Both the position numbers and the translations under genes were made by a program. Positions 23,894-30,541 of a stretch of 33,841 nt of DNA are shown one piece after another. Where the stretch lies: assembly GCA_902797995.1 (NCBI GenBank), contig CADBUX010000013.1:1-33841 (forward strand), given 5' to 3'. The stretch's first letter is position 1. Each line of letters starts with the position of its first letter. Source of the DNA: an uncultured Erysipelotrichaceae bacterium (GTDB lineage Bacteria > Bacillota_I > Bacilli_A > RF39 > UBA660). The notes under the pieces were generated by a model. The model did no database searches. It worked only from the letters and a program-made list of their open reading frames with translations, and was not told the origin of the DNA.

Positions 23894-24916
23894 ATGATAG
23901 AAGAAAAAAAGACAAGATTTAGTAAAATAAAAAACAGAATTATAACTTTTTTTAAAAATCCTAGAGAAGTTATTTCTTTCTTTTTACCAATAATCGTTGC
24001 AGTTATTATGCTTATTCCGCTTCCATATTATGTAAAGTTAGGAGGAGGGACAATCAAACTTAATAATAAAATTGTGGTAAATGAAAAAGGTGAAAATGGA
24101 TATTTTGGAGCACTTTATGTTAGAGAATCTAAAGCAAATGTTATGACTTATTTACTTACTTATATTGTTCCTTCATTTGATAGAGAAAAAATAGAAAATG
24201 TTACTGTAAATGAAGAAGATACTACTAATTATAATTATCGTGAAAAGCTTTATTTTACTTCTTCGACCCAAGCTGCAACGAAAGTTGCTTTTGAAAAGGC
24301 TGGAAAAGAAGTGAAGGTATCATCTTCAAGATTTATTGTTATTTATATAGATAAAGATTCTAAGACTGAGCTTAAAGTTGGGGATGAGATTATAAAAATA
24401 AATGGTACTAACGTTTCTGATTATGATGGAATGCTTTCTTTGATTAATGAATCATTAGATAGTGTTAATATTATTGTTAAGAGAAATGGAAAGAGTGTAA
24501 ATACTGTTAACCATTTTATGAAAATAGATGGGGAAAAGAAACTTGGTATTGTTATTTCAAATGAAATAAAATATTCTAGTAATCCAAAAGTTAAATTAAA
24601 GTTTAATGGTAGAGAAGCAGGACCTTCGGGAGGACTTATGATTGCTCTATCTATATATGATAAATTAGTTAAAGAGGATATTACTGGTGGTAAAATTGTT
24701 GTAGGTACTGGTACTATTGACGTGGATGGCAATGTTGGAGAAATCGGGGGAATAAAATATAAATTAATGGCTGCTAAAAGAAAAAAAGCTGATATTGTTT
24801 TCGTACCTTTTGCTAATTATCCTGAAGCTAAAAGTATTAGTGTAAAAAAAGAATATAAGTTTAAACTTGTACCTGTTAAGACTTTTGATGATGCTGTAAA
24901 TTATTTGAAAAAATAG
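23894..24916 (+). CDS. ylbL: YlbL-like PDZ and Lon-type serine protease
   Basis: The start is the ATG at 23894 after GGAGAGA; the frame stays open further upstream but that stretch is antisense to ylbJ. The 340-residue product has a cytoplasmic start, one membrane helix (about 26-44), a PDZ domain (about 145-215, with LKVGDEIIKINGTNV) and a Lon-type proteolytic domain (about 225-340) with GPSGGLMIAL (Ser) and GGIKYKLMAAKR (Lys) motifs. YlbL cleaves the cell-division inhibitor YneA in Bacillus; SepM is the streptococcal relative. In Bacillus ylbJ, ylbK and ylbL are close neighbours. Confidence 0.9.
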   Translation: MIEEKKTRFSKIKNRIITFFKNPREVISFFLPIIVAVIMLIPLPYYVKLGGGTIKLNNKIVVNEKGENGYFGALYVRESKANVMTYLLTYIVPSFDREKIENVTVNEEDTTNYNYREKLYFTSSTQAATKVAFEKAGKEVKVSSSRFIVIYIDKDSKTELKVGDEIIKINGTNVSDYDGMLSLINESLDSVNIIVKRNGKSVNTVNHFMKIDGEKKLGIVISNEIKYSSNPKVKLKFNGREAGPSGGLMIALSIYDKLVKEDITGGKIVVGTGTIDVDGNVGEIGGIKYKLMAAKRKKADIVFVPFANYPEAKSISVKKEYKFKLVPVKTFDDAVNYLKK

Positions 24917-24953
24917 AAAAAGTATGAAATGAATATATTGAGATTTGATAATG

Positions 24954-24980
24954 CAAGTAATAGTATTTACTTGTATTTTT
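24954..24980 (+). terminator. terminator of ylbL
   Basis: CAAGTAA (24954-24960) and TTACTTG (24967-24973) form a 7-bp stem followed by TATTTTTG. It overlaps the -35 of the murC promoter. Confidence 0.55.
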
Positions 24981-24999
24981 GTTTATAAAACTATATAAT
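24971..24999 (+). promoter_or_regulatory. promoter of murC
   Basis: TTGTAT (24971-24976), 17-nt spacer, TATAAT (24994-24999), 24 nt upstream of the start codon. Confidence 0.6.
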
Positions 25000-25023
25000 T
25001 ATAGTGTATTAAGGAGTGATATT

Positions 25024-26322
25024 ATGAAATATTTTTTTGCAGGTATTGAAGGGTCTGGTATGGCATCACTTGCTTCAATGCTTCATGATTCTGGAAATTT
25101 TGTTATAGGGTGTGATGATGCTAAGACTTATTCTTTTACTATGGTAGAACTTAATAAAAGGAATATTCCTGTTTATAAAGATGCTGAAAAGTTAGAAAGT
25201 GATATGATTTTTGTATATACCGGAGCTCTTTCTAAAGAGCATTACGCAATAAAAAAAGCAAAAGAACTTGGTTGTGAGATGTACGAATATTATGAAATGG
25301 TCGGTAAACTTACTCGTAAGTATGACACTATTTGTATAAGTGGTACTCATGGAAAAACTACTACAACTGCAATGCTTTCACATGTGCTTGAAAGTACTAT
25401 TGGTACTAATTATTTAATTGGAGATGGTACTGGTTATGTGAATAAAAATTCTAATAATTTTGTAGTTGAATCATGTGAGTTTAGGAGACATTTTTTAAAC
25501 TATACTCCAAAATATGCTGTTATTACGAATATCTTTTTAGACCATGTTGATTACTATAAAGACATTGATGATGTTATATCTGCTTTTCAAGAATTTGTAA
25601 ATAACACTAAAGAGAAAGTAATTGCTTGTGGTGATAATGAAAATGTTAGAAAGCTAAAAAGTGATAAAATAGTTTACTATGGATTTGATGAAAGTAATGA
25701 TGTACACGGGGTTATTAAAGAATTAAGAGAAGACGGAAGTAATTTTGATGTTTATATAGATGGAGAATTATTCGGTAATTTTAATATAAATATTTTTGGG
25801 GAACATATGATACTTAATGCGCTTGCATGTATATATGTTTCGTATTTAGAAGGTATTTCTAAAGAAGATATTACTAAATATTTAAATGATTTTCATGGTG
25901 CTAAAAGAAGATTTAGTGAAGAAAAAATTAAAGATGTAATTTTAGTAGATGACTATGCACATCATCCAAATGAGGTTGCAACAGTACTTAAAACTGCAAG
26001 ACAAAAATATCCAGATAAGGAACTTGTTCCTGTGCTTATTCCTTATACTATATCTAGAACAGAAGCTTTTTATAAAGAATTTGCGGATGTTTTAAAGACT
26101 GCTGATAAAGTTTATGTTACTGATATAGAACCTGCTCGTGAAAATCCTAAAGATTATCCTGGTGTTACATCAGATTTAATTATTAATGAAATACCTGGTG
26201 CAGAACATATTTCAGCAGATGAGATAAGTAAATTGTATAAACATAAAAATGCCGTTATACCTTTTATGGGATGTAAAGATCCAACATGGCTTATAGATGC
26301 TTATAAAAAGGGGTTAGAATAA
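25024..26322 (+). CDS. murC: UDP-N-acetylmuramate--L-alanine ligase
   Basis: This 432-residue cytoplasmic Mur ligase adds L-Ala to UDP-MurNAc with ATP. Start at ATG 25024, behind AAGGAGTGAT; an upstream in-frame ATG would overlap the promoter. Motifs: N-terminal Rossmann GIEGSGMASLA (7-17), ATP site SGTHGKTTTTAM, VVESCEF, ITNIFLDHVDYY, and the C-terminal DDYAHHPNEV. Length matches Bacillus MurC. The stop overlaps the next start. The window has no other mur genes. Confidence 0.94.
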   Translation: MKYFFAGIEGSGMASLASMLHDSGNFVIGCDDAKTYSFTMVELNKRNIPVYKDAEKLESDMIFVYTGALSKEHYAIKKAKELGCEMYEYYEMVGKLTRKYDTICISGTHGKTTTTAMLSHVLESTIGTNYLIGDGTGYVNKNSNNFVVESCEFRRHFLNYTPKYAVITNIFLDHVDYYKDIDDVISAFQEFVNNTKEKVIACGDNENVRKLKSDKIVYYGFDESNDVHGVIKELREDGSNFDVYIDGELFGNFNINIFGEHMILNALACIYVSYLEGISKEDITKYLNDFHGAKRRFSEEKIKDVILVDDYAHHPNEVATVLKTARQKYPDKELVPVLIPYTISRTEAFYKEFADVLKTADKVYVTDIEPARENPKDYPGVTSDLIINEIPGAEHISADEISKLYKHKNAVIPFMGCKDPTWLIDAYKKGLE

Positions 26323-26852
26323 TGAAAATGTTAAATTTAGTAGTTGGTCCAATGGAGACTAATTGCTATATTTTATACGAAGACTCTAAATGCTTGATTA
26401 TTGATCCTGGTGATGAAGAAAATAGTATAATTAAAAAAATAGATAAATTAAAACTTACACCAGTTGCAATACTTCTTACTCATAATCATTTTGATCATAC
26501 TATGTGTGCAAATAATTTAAGTTCTTTATATAAAATTCCTATTTATGATCATAAAAATTTATTTGAAGGCCTTAAAAAAATTGAACCATTTAGGCTTGAA
26601 GTTATTTATACTCCTGGTCATTCTAATACTTGTTTAACTTATTATTTTAAAGATTATGATATGATGTTTGTAGGAGATTTCATATTTAAAGAAAGCATTG
26701 GTAGAGTTGATCTTCCTGGGGGTAATTATAGAGATATGATTGCTTCACTTAATAAAATAAAAACATATGACGATAATATTATTCTTTATCCAGGTCATGG
26801 TGATAGTACTACAATTGGTTATGAAAAGAAGTATAATAATTATTTAAAATAG
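26322..26852 (+). CDS. YqgX-like metallo-beta-lactamase-fold hydrolase
   Basis: A 176-residue MBL-fold protein of the glyoxalase II-like YqgX/YcbL group. The zinc motif is THNHFDHT (about residues 51-58), followed by TPGHSNTC, FVGDFIF and PGHGD, all ligand-bearing positions intact. The short length lacks the C-terminal substrate domain of true glyoxalase II, so the substrate is uncertain. Translationally coupled to murC (TAATG). Confidence 0.88.
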   Translation: MKMLNLVVGPMETNCYILYEDSKCLIIDPGDEENSIIKKIDKLKLTPVAILLTHNHFDHTMCANNLSSLYKIPIYDHKNLFEGLKKIEPFRLEVIYTPGHSNTCLTYYFKDYDMMFVGDFIFKESIGRVDLPGGNYRDMIASLNKIKTYDDNIILYPGHGDSTTIGYEKKYNNYLK

Positions 26853-26860
26853 TATAATTC

Positions 26861-26882
26861 AAGTACCGAGAGGTACTTTTTT
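26861..26882 (+). terminator. terminator of murC-yqgX
   Basis: AAGTACC (26861-26867), GAGA loop, GGTACTT (26872-26878), then T residues. Confidence 0.8.
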
Positions 26883-26915
26883 AACGTCAAGCTTTTTAAA
26901 ATTTAAAAATATCAA

Positions 26916-26945
26916 TTGACAATAAACTTATTTTTAATATATTAT
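26916..26945 (+). promoter_or_regulatory. promoter of the transglutaminase/L,D-transpeptidase gene
   Basis: Consensus TTGACA (26916-26921), 18-nt spacer, TATTAT (26940-26945). Confidence 0.6.
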
Positions 26946-26977
26946 AAATTTGGAATATAAATAAAGGAGTTGAGAAA

Positions 26978-28786
26978 ATGTCTAAGTTGAGGATTAACCG
27001 TATAATTGTAACTTCTTTATTATTAGTATTGACTTTTATCTTTACAGAAGTAAATGCATTAAATTATGATACTTTAGATTCTAGAATTTATCAAAATAAT
27101 AGTATTATCAATATTTCTAATAAAATGGATTCTATAACTAGAGAAAGATTTAAAGATAAGTATTTAACTGATATTGGAGAACTCTCTTATAAAGGATTAA
27201 CTGTTAATCAATATAAAGAAATAGAGAATTTTGCTAATAATACTTTAGAAGCAAATAGTAATATTTCTGATGAACAAAAATTAGAGAAGTTTTATAACTT
27301 TATAGTAGATAAATTTTACTATTATTCTACACCTGAAAAAATAGGTACTTTATCAAGTAATAAAAAATATGATAATCCATACTATTTATTGACTGAAGAA
27401 TATAATAAATATGGAAAGATAAGAGCAAGAAATAATGGATATGTTTCTATGTTACTTGCTTTAGTTAGAACTCAAGGTATTCCATCACGCATAGTAGGCG
27501 GATATTATAACGAAGAAGCTAGAAATGAAGATATTATATGGGGTGCTGATGTTAAAACTGGTGCTGTTAATCATATTTGGGTACAAGTTTATGTAGATGG
27601 AAAATGGATTATGCTTGATCCTGTTGCTGATTCATATAATACTTATGATGATGCTACGGAAGAGTATCACAATTCTTCTGAAGAACATGTGTTAACTTAT
27701 TTTAATCCTGATGTTAGTACATTATCTAAGACACATATTACTTTTGCTACATATTCTGGAATTAAGAACTATAAATATGTTGCTAATCGATCAGAAAGAA
27801 GTAAATTATTGTCATTTTTAAATTATAAATATAATGGTGTTACTAACGGAAAAAGAATAAACTCTTTATATGATACTAGTAATTCTAATAGTTGGTTTAG
27901 TTCTTCAGATTCTTCCTCTAGGGTAAACAATTCAGGATATGTTACAGATATTTATTGGCCTTCTTGGAAATCATTAAAAGGAAATCTTTATTTAAATGGT
28001 TTTAGTAAGCTTAATTGTTTATCTGTTAGAAATAACAAAATTCAAGGTTTAAGTTTGACGGGGGCTCCTTTATTAAAGACGGTAAACGTTAGTGATAATA
28101 GTATAAAAAAAGTAGTAGTAAAAGGAAGTAAAAAGTTAGAGTTTTTAAAAACAACAGGAAATCCTTCGACTTATATTGATTATAATTTTAAAAATGCAGC
28201 AAGACGTGCTGTAGTAAAGGCTGACAGTGGGGGAACTGTAGCAGTTAGATATACTAAATCAAATGGTAAATATTATCATACTTTAATGGCAAAGGCTAAT
28301 TCTGGATATAGATTTCAAGGTTGGTATCGTGGTAATACTCTTGTTTCTAAATCTGCAACCTATAAATTTAAAAATTCTAGGTCATTTACATATACTGCTA
28401 AGTTTATAAAGAAAAATACTAAAACATATATAAAAGTTTCCATCTCAAGACAAAAATTATGGTATTATAAAAAAGGAAGATTAAAATATAGTTCTAATGT
28501 AGTAACGGGATTGCGTAATGAACATGATACTCCAAGAGGTACTTTTACAATTCAAGGAAAAATGAGGAAGGTTTATTTAATTGGCGAAGATTATAAAACT
28601 TATGTTAATTATTGGATGCCTTTTAATGGACCATATGGGCTTCATGATGCTACGTGGAGAAGTTATTTTGGAGGTACTATTTATAAATATAATGGTTCAC
28701 ATGGATGTGTAAATCTTCCATATAAGACCGCTAAATATTTATATAATCATGTTCCGGTAGGAACAGTAGTTAAGATAGTAAAATAG
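26978..28786 (+). CDS. Secreted transglutaminase-fold/L,D-transpeptidase fusion
   Basis: A 602-residue exported protein. Signal peptide (1-28, ending VNA). A transglutaminase-core fold (about 85-220) has the family spine LALVRTQGIPSRIVGGY, NHIWVQVYVDGKW and MLDPVAD, but the position of the nucleophilic Cys is Asn152; His199 and Asp214 remain. An LRR-like stretch follows (about 325-405: LYLNGFSKLNCLSVRNNKI and similar), then an InlB/Flg_new-like repeat (about 410-480, GYRFQGWY). The YkuD L,D-transpeptidase domain (about 485-602) is intact with LHDATWR and SHGCVN (Cys577), so it should cross-link peptidoglycan. AAAGGAG precedes the ATG. Monocistronic. Confidence 0.88.
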   Translation: MSKLRINRIIVTSLLLVLTFIFTEVNALNYDTLDSRIYQNNSIINISNKMDSITRERFKDKYLTDIGELSYKGLTVNQYKEIENFANNTLEANSNISDEQKLEKFYNFIVDKFYYYSTPEKIGTLSSNKKYDNPYYLLTEEYNKYGKIRARNNGYVSMLLALVRTQGIPSRIVGGYYNEEARNEDIIWGADVKTGAVNHIWVQVYVDGKWIMLDPVADSYNTYDDATEEYHNSSEEHVLTYFNPDVSTLSKTHITFATYSGIKNYKYVANRSERSKLLSFLNYKYNGVTNGKRINSLYDTSNSNSWFSSSDSSSRVNNSGYVTDIYWPSWKSLKGNLYLNGFSKLNCLSVRNNKIQGLSLTGAPLLKTVNVSDNSIKKVVVKGSKKLEFLKTTGNPSTYIDYNFKNAARRAVVKADSGGTVAVRYTKSNGKYYHTLMAKANSGYRFQGWYRGNTLVSKSATYKFKNSRSFTYTAKFIKKNTKTYIKVSISRQKLWYYKKGRLKYSSNVVTGLRNEHDTPRGTFTIQGKMRKVYLIGEDYKTYVNYWMPFNGPYGLHDATWRSYFGGTIYKYNGSHGCVNLPYKTAKYLYNHVPVGTVVKIVK

Positions 28787-28817
28787 CAAAAGTTATTAAT
28801 AATTTTTGCTATTTTTT
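28782..28817 (+). terminator. terminator of the L,D-transpeptidase gene
   Basis: AATAGCAAAA (28782-28791) pairs with TTTTGCTATT (28804-28813), followed by TTTT. Overlaps the stop codon. Confidence 0.75.
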
Positions 28818-28916
28818 GTCTTATAGGAAAGTTTTCTATTCATATTAAAATTACATTGCTATAGGTTTACAATGGTGTCTAACTTTAATAATGTGTTGCT
28901 CTATTATTGCTTGTAT

Positions 28917-29786
28917 TTATTTCATTGAAATTAAATTATTATCTTTGTTATTCAAACCATTAATTCCTATTATATTCTTATCATTTATCAATATTTCAAG
29001 TTCTTTTTTTGCAATATTATTGAGTTTAATTAATCTTTCACTTTGATTTACATTATTATCAATCATATTTGCATTTAAAATTTCTAAATTACTTAATACA
29101 ACTAGATGTAAAATATCGGCGTAATCCCTAATGTTCCCTTTTAAATTAGGATTATTATCTTTCCATTCTTTAGCTGTCATACCAAATAAAGCTACATTAA
29201 GAACATCAGCTTCATTTGAATAAATAAATTGTTTTTGTTTTTCAGTTAATTTTGGAACTATACAATTTTTTATACTATCTGTATGAATTCTATAATTTGT
29301 CTTAGATAGGCTTCTTCTAACAGACCATTCTATTTTTTGTTGATAACTTTCATTATATTTTAGTCTTTTAAACTCTTTAATTAAATATAATTTAAATAAA
29401 TTATCAATCCATGAAGCAAATTCTAAGGCAATATCGGAATGAGCAAAAGTTCCTATGCTATATTTACCTTTACTATATGTCATTCCAATAGCATTTACTT
29501 CTGTACACCATCTGCTTGGTGTCATCGTAAAAGACCTTTTAGGCGCTTCAACTTTAATTCGGCTGAATTCAGCCGAATTAAAATTTTCATTACTTAATTT
29601 TTCCCATAATCCTAAAAATTCTATGGTATCATAATTGCTTAACCATTTTTTTATTACATCTGATGGATTGGCTGGATTTTTATATCTTGCTAAATCGGTT
29701 AATGAAATATAATCTTCGTCGCCAATTCTCGTCACTCTAATATCATTTTCATTTACATTCATAATTGCTGTAATTTTTTCATTCAT
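28917..29786 (-). CDS. KilA-N domain protein
   Basis: The ATG at 29786 (MNEKITAI) is chosen because an AGGAG site precedes it; an upstream ATG at 29804 overlaps that site. The 289-residue product has an N-terminal KilA-N DNA-binding domain (about 14-150) with DYISLTDLARYKNP, IKKWLSNYDTIEFLGLWE, NFNSAEF, WCTEVNAIGM, GKYSIGTFAHSDIALEFASW and a KLYLIKEFKRLK helix. The C-terminal half (150-289) is helical, with an LTEKQKQFIYSNEADVLNVALFGMTAKEW segment type common behind KilA-N. KilA-N proteins are phage and large-DNA-virus derived; the role of chromosomal copies is unclear. A 30-bp perfect palindrome lies at 29553-29582. Probably co-transcribed with the XRE gene and the pseudogene upstream. Confidence 0.85.
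   Translation of the reverse strand: MNEKITAIMNVNENDIRVTRIGDEDYISLTDLARYKNPANPSDVIKKWLSNYDTIEFLGLWEKLSNENFNSAEFSRIKVEAPKRSFTMTPSRWCTEVNAIGMTYSKGKYSIGTFAHSDIALEFASWIDNLFKLYLIKEFKRLKYNESYQQKIEWSVRRSLSKTNYRIHTDSIKNCIVPKLTEKQKQFIYSNEADVLNVALFGMTAKEWKDNNPNLKGNIRDYADILHLVVLSNLEILNANMIDNNVNQSERLIKLNNIAKKELEILINDKNIIGINGLNNKDNNLISMK
29553..29582. repeat. 30-bp perfect palindrome inside the KilA-N gene
   Basis: TTTAATTCGGCTGAA (29553-29567) is followed without spacer by its exact reverse complement (29568-29582). It encodes roughly residues 69-78 (FNSAEFSRIK), about 205 nt from the start codon. Its GC-richer core stands out from the AT-rich surroundings. Confidence 0.95.
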
Positions 29787-29836
29787 AACTATTTCTCCTC
29801 TCATTTTTTATAAATCTATTATTTCTAGGTTTTATG

Positions 29837-30155
29837 TCATTGTGTACAAAACACTTCAGCTTTTGGACTAGGTATTATTTCTATTAATCTAAATGTTGCT
29901 TTAGTATCTAAAGTATCTGTGTTTCTCATTTTGCCATCTTGTGCTTTCATTTTCAACTGGTGAGTGTTACTAATTGTTTTGTTTTTAAGCATTTCCAGTA
30001 ATTTCTTGATTTTTGATAATTTGAATCAGTTAAAGCGCTAATAACATCTATTAACTGAAGTAGTATTATCCTTTTTCATTATCCAATATACTTCTTATTT
30101 CATTTCCTTCGAAAAGGTTTGATATCGTTTGTATTTTGTCTTTATTTTTGTTCAA
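29837..30155 (-). pseudogene. decayed BRO-like/antirepressor-type gene
   Basis: On the minus strand an AAGGAGG site precedes TTG 30155. The frame then reads NKNKDKIQTISNLFEGNEIRSILD and stops; a shifted frame gives IDVISALTDSNYQKSRNYWKCLK and stops; another shift gives QLKMKAQDGKMRNTD and FRLIEIIPSPKAEVF and stops. Together they follow the N-terminal domain of the phage antirepressor/BRO-like family (VxxALTDS, RxYW, LKMxAxDGKxRxTD, FRLIQSIPSPKAEPF) with at least two frameshifts and loss of the C-terminus. It overlaps the end of the XRE gene by 14 bases, so it was once its operon partner. This fills the gap between 29787 and 30141. Confidence 0.75.
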
Positions 30156-30399
30156 TATTTTCCTCCTTTATTTTAGTAATTGATAACGTATATCCAAATG
30201 GTTCTAGAATTTTTATTAAAGTATTTATTTGTGGGTGCTTTTTTCTAGTTTCAATTACTGCAATTATTTCTCTTATAGTATTTGAAGCTTCTCCCATTTC
30301 TTTTTGAGTTAAACCTAATTCGTTCCTAAGTTTAATAAAATCACATATTAAGTTATATTCTAAGTCAACTATTTGTTTTTCTTCTTTTATTGTATTCAT
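30142..30399 (-). CDS. XRE-family HTH regulator
   Basis: An 85-residue Cro/C1-type helix-turn-helix protein (HTH about 19-72: LRNELGLTQKEMG, then INTLIKILEPFGYTLSI). The length and C-terminal strand resemble HigA/antitoxin-type regulators, but no toxin gene flanks it. GAGGTGATAT precedes the ATG. It heads the minus-strand cluster XRE, BRO-like pseudogene, KilA-N gene, and probably represses its own promoter through the operator at 30438-30455. Confidence 0.8.
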   Translation of the reverse strand: MNTIKEEKQIVDLEYNLICDFIKLRNELGLTQKEMGEASNTIREIIAVIETRKKHPQINTLIKILEPFGYTLSITKIKEENIEQK

Positions 30400-30417
30400 T
30401 TATATCACCTCTTGTTT

Positions 30418-30446
30418 AATATACTAGATTATTATGCAGTAGTCAA
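30418..30446 (-). promoter_or_regulatory. promoter of the XRE - KilA-N cluster
   Basis: On the minus strand TTGACT (30441-30446), 17-nt spacer, TATATT (30418-30423). Confidence 0.6.
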
Positions 30447-30455
30447 TAGACTACT
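30438..30455. promoter_or_regulatory. operator-like inverted repeat over the -35
   Basis: agtagtc (30438-30444) and gactact (30449-30455) are exact reverse complements with a 4-nt centre and cover the -35 box, as expected for autorepression by the XRE protein. Confidence 0.55.
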
Positions 30456-30485
30456 TAAAAAATATATAAAAATTGTCAAAATTGC

Positions 30486-30514
30486 TTGAAATAAATATAA
30501 ATAAAATATATAAT
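30486..30514 (+). promoter_or_regulatory. promoter of the giant surface-protein gene
   Basis: TTGAAA (30486-30491), 17-nt spacer, TATAAT (30509-30514), 27 nt before the GTG start. Confidence 0.6.
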
Positions 30515-30541
30515 TAAGTTATATGGTAAAGTGGTGATTTT

